This document shows positions 1 to 7,039 of a stretch of 13,480 bases of DNA, in pieces. Each line of letters starts with the position of its first letter. The first letter of the stretch is position 1. Source of the DNA: Bacteroidales bacterium (GTDB lineage: Bacteria > Bacteroidota > Bacteroidia > Bacteroidales > Paludibacteraceae). Location: NCBI GenBank assembly GCA_900771035.1, contig CAAGML010000053.1:1-13480 (forward strand), written 5' to 3'. Both the position numbers and the translations under genes were made by a program. The notes beneath the pieces were generated by a model. It had not been told where the DNA came from. It worked only from the letters and a program-made list of their open reading frames with translations, and ran no database searches.

Positions 1-171
1 CGGTCACATAGCCCGCTATGCTCCCTCCTTCCGCACAGCAATCTGCTCAAAACAAACTTCAAAAACACTCAAAATGAATTTATAGAACTCACCTTAAGAG
101 GTGTGGTAATCACTGAATCATTAGATAGATACGAAAAAAAGAATTGTGTTGAAAAATTTGAAGGAAAAAGG
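1..171. other. Left-end leader, no gene supported
   Basis: No start-to-stop gene is credible here. The first bases contain a short palindrome, CATAGC (7-12) and GCTATG (15-20) around a two-base spacer. Further on there is a GCACAGCAATCTGC stretch (33-46) that could be one arm of a larger inverted repeat cut off by the window edge. One forward frame is open from base 1 to 232, but its translation is low-complexity, runs through a promoter box and overlaps the start of the next gene, so I regard it as chance. The stretch from about 70 onward is AT-rich and leads into the DUF5606 promoter. Confidence 0.5.
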
Positions 172-201
172 CGTGCTGAACGAGTTTTTTTTGTACCTTT
201 G
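172..201 (+). promoter_or_regulatory. Bacteroidota-type promoter of the DUF5606 gene
   Basis: TACCTTTG at 194-201 matches the Bacteroidota -7 consensus TAnnTTTG and sits 25 bases upstream of the chosen ATG at 227. The matching -33 element is poor: CGTG at 172-175 with an 18-base spacer is the best candidate. The following CACCGAAAA is nearly the same as after the tRNA promoter at 665-672, which supports the call. Confidence 0.7.
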
Positions 202-226
202 CACCGAAAATCAAAACGGAAAAATC

Positions 227-634
227 ATGCTTAAAAAAATTCTTGCGATTACTGGGAAAAGTGGTCTTTACAAATTGGTGTCACATAACAATAATATAGT
301 TATTGTTGAGTCTTTGGAGGACGGGAAGAGGTTTCCGACGTACCCAAGGGACAAAGTTGTGTCGTTAAATGACATCTCGATGTTCACCGAAAGTGACGAT
401 ATTGCACTGCGGGACGTGCTAAAAATGGTGTTCGAGATGGAGAAAGGTGAGGTGGCATCGGTCGATCCAAAGGCTGACGGCAGTGTTTTGAGGGAATATT
501 TTGCAAAAGTTTTGCCAAATTTCGACAGGGATAGGGTACACAACGGAGATATTAAGAAGCTGATACAGTGGTATAACATACTTGTGAAAAGCGGCAATAC
601 GAATTTTGAAGAGGAAGAAGAAAAAAAATCTTGA
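227..634 (+). CDS. DUF5606 family protein
   Basis: A cytoplasmic protein of 135 residues with no signal peptide or membrane segment. The N-terminal half is characteristic: ILAITGKSGLYKLVS (residues 5-19), then IVIVESLEDGKR (24-35) and KVVSLNDISMFTE (43-55). From memory these match the conserved start of DUF5606 proteins, a small family found widely in Bacteroidota, usually 130-150 residues long; its function is not known to me. The C-terminal half is helical with a conserved-looking PNFDRDRVHNGDIKKLIQWYN segment around residues 97-117 and ends in an acidic tail (FEEEEEEKKS, 127-135 region). The frame is open back to an ATG at 146, but the promoter box at 194-201 lies inside that extension, so the ATG at 227 is chosen. 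It is followed closely by the tRNA promoter without an obvious terminator between. Confidence 0.85.
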   Translation: MLKKILAITGKSGLYKLVSHNNNIVIVESLEDGKRFPTYPRDKVVSLNDISMFTESDDIALRDVLKMVFEMEKGEVASVDPKADGSVLREYFAKVLPNFDRDRVHNGDIKKLIQWYNILVKSGNTNFEEEEEKKS

Positions 635-641
635 GAAAACG

Positions 642-672
642 CTTGTCGGTTGAAAAAAAAGTTGTACCTTTG
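642..672 (+). promoter_or_regulatory. Promoter of tRNA-Lys
   Basis: CTTG at 642-645, a 19-base spacer, and TACCTTTG at 665-672 match the Bacteroidota -33/-7 layout (TTTG, about 19 bases, TAnnTTTG) closely. The box lies 21 bases upstream of the mature tRNA 5' end. The core GTACCTTTGCACC (664-676) is identical to that at 193-205 in front of the DUF5606 gene. Confidence 0.8.
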
Positions 673-693
673 CACCCGAAATAAAGAGCGGAT

Positions 694-766
694 GTATCCG
701 TAGCTCAGTTGGTAGAGCAATTGACTCTTAATCAATGGGTCGTGGGTTCGAGCCCCACCGGGTATA
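694..766 (+). tRNA. tRNA-Lys (anticodon CUU)
   Basis: A complete cloverleaf of 73 bases folds by eye. The acceptor stem is GTATCCG (694-700) with CGGGTAT (759-765), with two G-U pairs. The D arm is GCTC (703-706) with GAGC (715-718). The anticodon stem is ATTGA (720-724) with TCAAT (732-736), around a CTCTTAA loop whose anticodon CTT is at 727-729. The T arm is GTGGG (742-746) and CCCAC (754-758) with loop TTCGAGC. The discriminator is A766 and CCA is not encoded, so it must be added after transcription. The gene has its own promoter upstream and an intrinsic terminator 13 bases downstream, so it is probably a single-gene transcript, with possible read-in from the DUF5606 gene. Confidence 0.97.
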
Positions 767-778
767 CAAGTTATTTTG

Positions 779-810
779 AGGTTGCTTTTGATGAGAAAGC
801 AACCTTTTTT
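779..810 (+). terminator. Intrinsic terminator after tRNA-Lys
   Basis: AGGTTGCTTT (779-788) pairs perfectly with AAAGCAACCT (796-805) across a seven-base loop and is followed by a T tract (805-810). This is a textbook rho-independent terminator. It ends 15 bases before the next gene's start codon, so that gene needs either read-through or a promoter hidden in the same stretch. Confidence 0.92.
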
Positions 811-825
811 CTGAATATATAGTGA

Positions 826-1734
826 ATGATTATGAATAAAGTTATCGTAATGTCGTTGTTGGTGCTTTTGTCGTCAATGACGATGGTGGTTTATCCGAAA
901 AACAATGTTCCGCCAACGCTGCGCAGGTGGATGAAAGGCGAAAATATCAACTGGACAAAAGCAGAGTCACGCACAGGAGGTGAGAAGGGTGCAGATTGGC
1001 GAGACAAATTCAGTTCGTTGGAGGAGAGGGTTGATGCGCAAACGGCGGATATGGTGTGGGCAAAGATTAACACTGCGAAAGCGGCGTTCCATCAGGAGAA
1101 CCTGTGGATACTGACGTCGGGGAACGACAGTTTAGTGGCGGCAATGATAGATGTGGAGTGGGCATTCGACGGTATGTTTGTTATGTATTTCGTGCCTGCG
1201 CCAGGGGGCAGGACACTGCGAAGTTTGGCAAGCGGCGGTTTTGACGCAAGCAAAATGTCAAATGCCTACAATAATACAGTGGGTAAGAAAATGGAGGCGT
1301 TGCTGCAAGTGGGAGGAATAGAGTTTGACCCAAAGAGTGAGTCGGTGCGTTTTGCAAACGCAATAAAAAAATGGACGGTGTACAATACCGTGGGTTGGAA
1401 TGAATCCGACAGTCTGACGGAGGAGTGCCCTGAGAAATATTTCAAGCATCCGGGGCGTAACCATCAGCGAGCAGACGTAAGGACGGAATGGGTTAAGGTG
1501 CAGAACAGCATCATGGATTTCCGTGAGGCGACTAAGTGGGTGAGGGAAAAGAACAACGCGAAAATGAACAAGGCACTGGATGAGTTTGAGGTCAGTCTCA
1601 TGAACTATTTCAGAAAATACGTGAGGGAGATTCATGCCGTCGGAATGAATGTGACGGTTTATTCGGAAATAATGCCGATGGCAGTGGATGTGCTGTGTAT
1701 GGAGTATGTTTCTGCAATGAAAACTGAGAAGTGA
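826..1734 (+). CDS. Exported protein of unknown function
   Basis: A 302-residue protein I do not recognise. Residues about 4-24 form a hydrophobic stretch (IVMSLLVLLSSMTMVVYP region) after a short N-terminus with a lysine, so it is probably exported to the periplasm; there is no lipobox cysteine. The mature part is soluble-looking and rich in Trp, Met and charged residues: a likely alpha/beta middle with LVAAMIDVEWAFDGMFVMYFVP (103-124) followed by a glycine-rich APGGRTLRSLASGG segment, and a helical C-terminal third (218-300). Only two cysteines are present (201 and 291). ATGs at 826 and 832 are in frame and either could be the start. The gene stands alone between the tRNA terminator and a repeat-rich gap. 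No convincing Bacteroidota -7 box is visible in the 15 bases after the terminator, so how it is transcribed is unclear. No function is proposed. Confidence 0.75.
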   Translation: MIMNKVIVMSLLVLLSSMTMVVYPKNNVPPTLRRWMKGENINWTKAESRTGGEKGADWRDKFSSLEERVDAQTADMVWAKINTAKAAFHQENLWILTSGNDSLVAAMIDVEWAFDGMFVMYFVPAPGGRTLRSLASGGFDASKMSNAYNNTVGKKMEALLQVGGIEFDPKSESVRFANAIKKWTVYNTVGWNESDSLTEECPEKYFKHPGRNHQRADVRTEWVKVQNSIMDFREATKWVREKNNAKMNKALDEFEVSLMNYFRKYVREIHAVGMNVTVYSEIMPMAVDVLCMEYVSAMKTEK

Positions 1735-1850
1735 TGGGTAGATAGGGGTCGATTTATCGAGGTTGTCGAGGAATCTATTTAGGCTCTATAACGAATTGAA
1801 TGGGTTGAAACAATGTATATTCACAGAATTGGATTCTCCCCACCCCCTGC

Positions 1851-1868
1851 CCCCTCCCCAAGGAGGGG
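1851..1868. repeat. GC-rich hairpin, REP-like
   Basis: CCCCTCC (1851-1857) pairs with GGAGGGG (1862-1868) over a four-base loop CCAA. The stem follows a C-rich run (1838-1857). Short palindromes of this composition are commonly dispersed in bacterial intergenic regions. There is no T tract on the plus strand, so it does not look like a normal intrinsic terminator for the gene ending at 1734. Confidence 0.55.
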
Positions 1869-1894
1869 AATACCTTATAGGTAATGCCTTGTTA

Positions 1895-1939
1895 CCCAGG
1901 GTTTACACCCTGGGCTAATTTATGTCGCTCTTTCAGAGC
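1895..1939. repeat. Pair of adjacent hairpins, REP-like
   Basis: CCCAGGGT (1895-1902) and ACCCTGGG (1907-1914) form a perfect 8-bp stem with loop TTAC, with TTA/TAA able to extend it past a bulge. Twelve bases later GCTCT (1927-1931) and AGAGC (1935-1939) form a second 5-bp stem with a TTC loop. A two-hairpin unit with a fixed short linker is the usual form of REP sequences mobilised by REP-associated tyrosine transposases, but no such transposase is present here. Confidence 0.6.
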
Positions 1940-2099
1940 TTTGAGTTTGCGCGCAAAATCATCCACACGAAACGTTATAGAACCTCTATTTATCGATTTT
2001 TCGAGGAATTGATTTATCGAGGTTTTCGAGGGTTGATTTTGGTTGTTTTGTTGGCTTTTTAGGTAAGTGATGATAAAACGATAAATAGTTGCCATAAAA

Positions 2100-2131
2100 T
2101 TTGGCAATGTCGGATTTTATTTGTAATTTTG
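2100..2131 (+). promoter_or_regulatory. Promoter of the gpmI operon
   Basis: TTTG at 2100-2103 and TAATTTTG at 2124-2131 match the Bacteroidota -33 and -7 elements with a 20-base spacer. Transcription would begin at about 2138, giving a leader of roughly 78 bases before the gpmI start. This is the only good promoter found in front of the eight-gene block. Confidence 0.7.
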
Positions 2132-2156
2132 CAGGTTCAATGTGTGTTGAACCTGC
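2131..2156. promoter_or_regulatory. 10-bp perfect palindrome at the gpmI promoter start site
   Basis: GCAGGTTCAA (2131-2140) and TTGAACCTGC (2147-2156) are perfect inverted repeats around TGTGTG. The left arm begins on the last base of the -7 box and spans the expected start site. There is no T tract after it, so it is not a terminator. It could be an operator for a dimeric repressor, or, if transcription starts at its first base, a stabilising 5' hairpin. The sequence does not say which. Confidence 0.6.
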
Positions 2157-2215
2157 ATTTCGTATATATAAGGGTTATAGCACATTAAATGTTAGAAAAA
2201 AAGGAAATATATTAT

Positions 2216-3742
2216 ATGGACAAATTATTATTGATGATTTTGGATGGCTGGGGGATAGGCGACAACAGTAAGGCGGATGTGATTTCGCAGGTTGAGACAC
2301 CATATTGGAACAAACTGCTTGCCCGTTACCCACATTCACAGCTGCTGGCATGTGGGGAGAGTGTAGGTCTGCCAGAGGGTCAGATGGGTAACTCAGAGGT
2401 GGGTCATCTGAACATAGGAGCAGGCAGGGTGGTATATCAGGACCTGGTGAAGATAAACAAAGCGTGCGAGGACGGCACATTGATGCAGATGCACACCTTG
2501 CAGCGTGCGTTCAACTATGTGAAAGAGCATAAATGCGACCTTCATTTCATAGGTCTGGTCAGTGACGGCGGTGTGCATAGCCATGTGAAACATGTCAAGG
2601 CGTTGTCGGACATGGCAAACAGGATGGGCGTTCCGCGCCATTACGTTCACTGTTTCACGGACGGAAGAGACACTGATCCGAAGAGCGGTGCGGGTTTCGT
2701 GGAACAATTAGAGGGGGATATAATCAGAAACGGAGGTGCGATTGCGTCGGTGACAGGGCGTTTCTATGCGATGGACCGTGACAAGCATTGGGACAGAATC
2801 AAGGTGGCTTACGATGCTATGGTATATGGGTTTGGGACGAAGACAAAGGACGTGGTTGACGCAATCAACGGTTCGTACTATAATGGCATAACCGATGAGT
2901 TCATACAGCCGATAATACATACAAATCTGGAGGGACAGCCGATTGCGACCATCAAAGACAATGATGTCGTGATATTCTTCAACTACAGGAACGACAGGAC
3001 AAGGGAGCTGACACGTGTGCTCACGCAGGAGGATATGCCGGCATGGGCAATGAGGCGTATGAACCTGCAGTTCTACTGCATGACACCGTACGACCCTACG
3101 TTTACGGATGTCAACATAATATTCGACAAAGAGATTGTCAAAGAGACACTTGCAGAGACTATTTCAAAGGCAGGCGGCCATCAGTTCCACATTGCCGAGA
3201 CTGAGAAATACGCACATGTGACATTTTTCCTGAACGGAGGAAGGGAGGAGCCATTCGAGGGAGAGGAGCGTCAGATGATAAACTCGCCACGTGTCAAGAC
3301 ATACGACCTTCAGCCGGAGATGAGCGCATACGATGTGGCAAATGCGCTTTCAACGCAACTTGACCGTCAGTTCTATGACCTGGCGGTAGTCAATTTTGCC
3401 AACGGAGACATGGTGGGCCATACGGGAAAATATCATGCCATCGAGAAAGCCGTAGAGACTGTTGACGACTGTCTGCGTCAGGTGGTAGAGACAGCCAAAC
3501 GCAAGGGCTACAAGGTAATAATCATCGCCGACCATGGCAACTGCGACGTGGCAATAAACAACGACGGTTCGGAAAACACCGCACATTCGCTCAACCCCGT
3601 GCCTTTCATTTATATAGACGAGACACGCAAAGCCACAGTGGAGAACGGCATATTGGCAGACGTCGCACCATCGGTGCTTGCGGCAATGGGAGTTGAGCAG
3701 CCAAAGGAGATGACAGGAAAATCATTAATCAAATATCAATAA
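2216..3742 (+). CDS. gpmI: 2,3-bisphosphoglycerate-independent phosphoglycerate mutase
   Basis: Interconverts 3- and 2-phosphoglycerate in glycolysis and gluconeogenesis in the cytoplasm, using two metal ions (typically Mn2+) and a phosphoserine intermediate. The 508-residue length matches the family. Visible motifs: metal-binding Asp10 in LMILDGWG, catalytic Ser60 in [17 protein letters not shown], substrate-binding VHSH (120-123), GRD (150-152), RNDR (258-261), Lys331 in ETEKYAH, and the metal ligands in NGDMVGH (396-402), ADHGNCD (438-444) and TAHSLNP (455-461). All key residues appear intact. The frame is open to an ATG at 2189, adding nine residues (MLEKKEIYY), but the ATG at 2216 gives the family-typical N-terminus and has an AAGGAAA stretch about 11 bases upstream. 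It is first in the block of eight genes; the next gene starts four bases after its stop. A housekeeping gene placed at the head of an envelope cluster suggests shared, growth-linked expression (inference). Confidence 0.97.
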   Translation: MDKLLLMILDGWGIGDNSKADVISQVETPYWNKLLARYPHSQLLACGESVGLPEGQMGNSEVGHLNIGAGRVVYQDLVKINKACEDGTLMQMHTLQRAFNYVKEHKCDLHFIGLVSDGGVHSHVKHVKALSDMANRMGVPRHYVHCFTDGRDTDPKSGAGFVEQLEGDIIRNGGAIASVTGRFYAMDRDKHWDRIKVAYDAMVYGFGTKTKDVVDAINGSYYNGITDEFIQPIIHTNLEGQPIATIKDNDVVIFFNYRNDRTRELTRVLTQEDMPAWAMRRMNLQFYCMTPYDPTFTDVNIIFDKEIVKETLAETISKAGGHQFHIAETEKYAHVTFFLNGGREEPFEGEERQMINSPRVKTYDLQPEMSAYDVANALSTQLDRQFYDLAVVNFANGDMVGHTGKYHAIEKAVETVDDCLRQVVETAKRKGYKVIIIADHGNCDVAINNDGSENTAHSLNPVPFIYIDETRKATVENGILADVAPSVLAAMGVEQPKEMTGKSLIKYQ

Positions 3743-3746
3743 TGCG

Positions 3747-5648
3747 ATGAGAAAATCAGTATTGGTTTTTGCTGCGTTGGTACTGTTCGGTGCAGTGACA
3801 TTTGCGCAGGAGGATTTTGTGGTATTACGGATTGACGGGAAACCCATCATGAACTCGGAATACCAATATGTCATGAACAAGAATATGACTAACGGCGAGA
3901 TGGCGACAGACAGCGCGAGTCAGCAGAAATACATGGACTTGTTCATTAACTTCAAACTGAAAGTGATTGAGGCTGAGGCGCAGGGATTCGACACAGCAAA
4001 ATCGTTCGTTAAAGAGTACGGGATGTACAGGAGTCAACTGGCTCTGCCGTATCTGACGGACGACTCAGTAAATGTAAGGCTGTTCAACGAGGCATACGAG
4101 CATTTCAAGCAGGATTGCGAGGTTAGCCATATTCTGCTCAGAATAGAGGACGAAGATACGCTCACGGCATACAAGAAGGCTGTAACGGCGAGAAAGCGTC
4201 TTGAGAATGAGCCGTTTGCCAAAGTGGCAGACGAGATGAGCGATGACCCTTCGGCAAAAACCAATCATGGGTATTTGGGATTTTTCACAGCTCAACAGAC
4301 GGTATGGGATTTCGAGAAGGCGATGTATGACCTGCCTTTGAACAAAATATCCGAGCCTGTGCGTTCGCAATACGGATATCATATCATACTTGTCCACAGC
4401 CGCCGCCCTGCCATCGGACAGGTTCATGCGGCGCATATACTGATTTCGACCAACGACAAGATGGGAAAAGAGAAGCTGGATTTGGCGTATGCCGAGGCAA
4501 GGGATTTGTGCAACAGGGCGAAGCGCGGTGAGGATTTTGCGAAACTGGCAAAAGAGCATAGTGACGACAAAGGTTCGGGGAGCCGTGGCGGCGATTTGTC
4601 GTGGTTCGGCATAAACAAAATGGTTCCTGAGTTTGAGAAAGCGGCTTTTGCCCTTCAGCCAGGCGAGATATCAGAGCCTGTAAAGACACAGTTCGGATGG
4701 CACATCATCAAAGTCATTGAGCGCAGGGGATGCGGAACTTTGGAGGAGAGGAAACTGGATATAGCCAAGGCGATACATAAGGACAAACGTTCGAAAATGG
4801 CAAAACATTCGTTCGTGATGCGCAAGGTCGACGAACTGGGACTTGTGGCAGACACGGCAAACATCCTTGAAGTCATAGCAATAGCCAAAGAAAACCGTCC
4901 TCAGGACAGCCTTTTCGTTGAAAAGATTACCGGAATGAACGGGGTGGTGGTGAAATTCGCAGACAAAGTGTTCACGCAGGAGGACTTCGGTAAATTCTGC
5001 GCTGCCTACGCCGTAACCAAATTGATAGACCGTGATTACGATTCGTGGGGCGACAGGTTCATAGAGTTCATCGTGTCAGAACATGAGAATCAACAGTTGG
5101 AGCAGAAATATCCTGATTTTGCAAACCTGGTAAGAGAGTATCACGACGGCATTCTGCTGTTCAACATATCCAACAAGGAGGTTTGGGAGAAAGCGATTAA
5201 AGATACAGCCGGGTTGGAACGTTATTTTGCCGCAAACAAGAAAAAATACACATTCAAGCAACCACATTACAAGGGTGTGCTTCTGAGATGTGCTGACCAG
5301 GCAATGGCAGATTCAATCAAGAAGGCAGTCAAGGGTATGAAACCTGAACAGATTGTGGCATACGTTGACAGCATGGCAAAAGATACGACTGTCCATGTGA
5401 AGGCTGTGGCTGGTTTATGGAAGAAGGGAGATAACGCCACCGTTGACAGTCTGGTGTTTGACAAAAAGGTAAAGCCTGAGAAAGACGAGAAAATGCCTGT
5501 GGCGACAGTCATAGGAAAGATGTTGCGCAAGAAACCGGAGACATTCTTTGATGTCCGCGGTGCAGTGACTTCAGATTATCAGGATTATTTGGAGAAAATC
5601 TGGATCGAAGAATTGCGTAGAAAACACACCATTGAAATAATACGCTGA
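3747..5648 (+). CDS. Periplasmic peptidyl-prolyl isomerase with two parvulin domains
   Basis: A 633-residue foldase of the PpiC/parvulin type, predicted to help exported and outer-membrane proteins fold by isomerising X-Pro bonds. An N-terminal signal peptide runs from 1 to about 20 (VLVFAALVLFGAVTFAQ). Residues about 25-118 resemble the helical SurA/PpiD chaperone region. Parvulin domain 1 spans about 125-219 (EVSHILLRI ... GYLGFF ... EPVRSQYGYHIILV) and domain 2 about 226-327 (HAAHILIS ... GGDLSWFG ... VPEFEKAAFAL ... FGWHIIKVIERR). The remaining 300 residues are mostly helical, with a lysine-rich 495-600 region starting YFAANKKKYTF that may be a third, degenerate isomerase-like module. It begins four bases after the gpmI stop and is followed two bases later by a second parvulin gene. 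Family assignment is firm; its substrates are unknown. Confidence 0.92.
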   Translation: MRKSVLVFAALVLFGAVTFAQEDFVVLRIDGKPIMNSEYQYVMNKNMTNGEMATDSASQQKYMDLFINFKLKVIEAEAQGFDTAKSFVKEYGMYRSQLALPYLTDDSVNVRLFNEAYEHFKQDCEVSHILLRIEDEDTLTAYKKAVTARKRLENEPFAKVADEMSDDPSAKTNHGYLGFFTAQQTVWDFEKAMYDLPLNKISEPVRSQYGYHIILVHSRRPAIGQVHAAHILISTNDKMGKEKLDLAYAEARDLCNRAKRGEDFAKLAKEHSDDKGSGSRGGDLSWFGINKMVPEFEKAAFALQPGEISEPVKTQFGWHIIKVIERRGCGTLEERKLDIAKAIHKDKRSKMAKHSFVMRKVDELGLVADTANILEVIAIAKENRPQDSLFVEKITGMNGVVVKFADKVFTQEDFGKFCAAYAVTKLIDRDYDSWGDRFIEFIVSEHENQQLEQKYPDFANLVREYHDGILLFNISNKEVWEKAIKDTAGLERYFAANKKKYTFKQPHYKGVLLRCADQAMADSIKKAVKGMKPEQIVAYVDSMAKDTTVHVKAVAGLWKKGDNATVDSLVFDKKVKPEKDEKMPVATVIGKMLRKKPETFFDVRGAVTSDYQDYLEKIWIEELRRKHTIEIIR

Positions 5649-5650
5649 CC

Positions 5651-7039
5651 ATGAGAACATCCGCGATAACCATTCTGCTGATATTATTGTCAACGGTTGC
5701 TTATCCGCAGACCGTAGATACCGTTGCTACAACCGAAAAGAGACTCGAAGAACGCAAGATGATTGATGGCGTTGTGTGGGTTGTGGGCGACGAAGCAATA
5801 CTCCGTTCAGAGGTGGAACAAGAACGAATGCGTGCCGAATATGAGGGAACGCACATTCCAGGCGAGCCTTACTGCCTTATACCAGAGCAGATAGCAATAC
5901 AGAAACTTTTCATTCACCAGGCAAAGATTGACAGTATCGAAGTAAATAACGGTCAGGTGGATATGCAGGTCAACGCTCAGATTTCGTATTTTCTGCGCGA
6001 GGTGGGCAGTAAAGAGAAACTGGAGGAGTACATGAAAAAGCCTCTCGATGAGATAAAATCGGAGATGCGACGTTCACTTGCCGACCAGTCGTTGGTGCAG
6101 CAGGTGCAATATTCGCTGACAGAGGATGTCAACGTCACCCCTTCAGAGGTAAAAAGATACTATAACAACCTCAGTGAGGACTCAATACCTATGGTGGCAG
6201 CACAGGTTGAGGTTGAAATCATCACGGTTGAGCCACCAATACCTAAAGAGGCAATAGAGGATGTGAAAAGACGACTCCGCGAATTTGCCGACCGAGTGAA
6301 CAGCGGGCAGGTGGATTTCTCGGTGTTGGCACGTCTCTATTCGGACGATGAGGCAACCGCCAAGCGTGGCGGGGAACTTGGTTTTATGGGGCGTGGCGCA
6401 CTGGTTCCTGAGTTTGCAGATGCGGCATTCGCACTTTCGGAACCTGGTAAAGTCAGCCGTATCGTCGAGACTGAGTTCGGTTATCACATTATACAATTGA
6501 TAGAGCGCAGGGACGACCGTGTCAACTGCCGCCATATTTTGCTCAGACCACGTGCGTCAACTGAGGATAAGGTGTCGGCTGTCAGCCATTTGGACTCGTT
6601 GGCAAAAGATATAAGAATGGGTAAAATCACCTTTGGACAGGCTGCCGAGATGTTCTCGTCAGACAAGGACACACGTATGAACGGAGGACTGATGATGAAT
6701 GCTGAAGACGGCTCCTCGCGTTTTGAGTACCAGCAGTTGCCAACCGAGATTGCACGACAAGTGACGAACATGAAAGAGGGAGAAATCTCAGAAGCATTCC
6801 CAATGTTCTCCGAAAAGCTGAACCATGAGGTCTATGTGATTGTCAGACTGAAGCATAAACTGCAAAACCATAAGGCAAATCTCACCGAGGATTATCAAAT
6901 GTTGCGCAAAATGTGCGAAAACGAGACCAAGCAGAAGATAATCGAGGCATGGCTTCGCAACAAGATAAAAGAGACATACATATTCATATCGCCTGAGTGG
7001 CGTGACTGTGAATATCACTATCCAGAGTGGAAAAAATGA
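5651..7039 (+). CDS. SurA-like periplasmic peptidyl-prolyl isomerase
   Basis: A 462-residue exported foldase with the SurA layout: signal peptide 1-20 (AITILLILLSTVAYPQ), SurA N-terminal chaperone region about 36-180 beginning MIDGVVWVVGDEAILRSEVE, and two parvulin domains at about 184-287 and 292-402. The first holds GGELGFMG (240-247), VPEFADAAFAL (252-262) and FGYHIIQLIERR (276-287) but lacks the usual HIL at its start. The second opens with CRHILLRP (293-300) and has a weaker core (SSDKDTRMNGG). SurA chaperones unfolded beta-barrel proteins to the BAM complex in other Gram-negatives; the same role is inferred here. The start is two bases after the previous stop. The stop overlaps the next start (ATGA at 7036-7039), indicating translational coupling. 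The block 252-287 is very similar to 293-327 of the preceding protein. I leave the symbol empty because orthology to SurA itself is not proven. Confidence 0.9.
   Translation: MRTSAITILLILLSTVAYPQTVDTVATTEKRLEERKMIDGVVWVVGDEAILRSEVEQERMRAEYEGTHIPGEPYCLIPEQIAIQKLFIHQAKIDSIEVNNGQVDMQVNAQISYFLREVGSKEKLEEYMKKPLDEIKSEMRRSLADQSLVQQVQYSLTEDVNVTPSEVKRYYNNLSEDSIPMVAAQVEVEIITVEPPIPKEAIEDVKRRLREFADRVNSGQVDFSVLARLYSDDEATAKRGGELGFMGRGALVPEFADAAFALSEPGKVSRIVETEFGYHIIQLIERRDDRVNCRHILLRPRASTEDKVSAVSHLDSLAKDIRMGKITFGQAAEMFSSDKDTRMNGGLMMNAEDGSSRFEYQQLPTEIARQVTNMKEGEISEAFPMFSEKLNHEVYVIVRLKHKLQNHKANLTEDYQMLRKMCENETKQKIIEAWLRNKIKETYIFISPEWRDCEYHYPEWKK

Larger units (their letters stand above)
1751..2030. repeat. 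Region framed by a 20-bp direct repeat
   Basis: GATTTATCGAGGTTGTCGAG at 1751-1770 recurs at 2011-2030 with one mismatch (19 of 20), exactly 260 bases apart. Just inside, TCTATAACG (1785-1793) has its perfect inverted partner CGTTATAGA at 1973-1981. A shorter related unit, CGATTTTTCGAGGAATT, precedes the second copy at 1994-2010. Between them lie the hairpins listed separately. The layout resembles a small composite non-coding repeat element or the remains of one. It lies in the 454-base gap between the unknown exported protein and the gpmI operon, where no gene is supported. Confidence 0.6.

Noticed and set aside
146..226. Extended N-terminus of the DUF5606 protein
   Set aside because: The extension spans the -7 promoter box, and family members start at the MLKKILAITGK segment.
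1..232. Forward frame open from the window edge to 232 (end of an upstream gene?)
   Set aside because: It crosses the promoter at 194-201 and the start of the DUF5606 gene, and its translation looks like read-through of intergenic sequence and repeats.
1851..1868. GC-rich hairpin as terminator of the 826-1734 gene
   Set aside because: It lies over 100 bases downstream and has no T tract. It fits a dispersed palindrome better.
1892..2107. Minus-strand open frame of 71 codons in the repeat-rich gap
   Set aside because: Its 3' part is made of the hairpin repeats (1895-1939) and the rest of direct repeats. It looks like a translated repeat rather than a gene.
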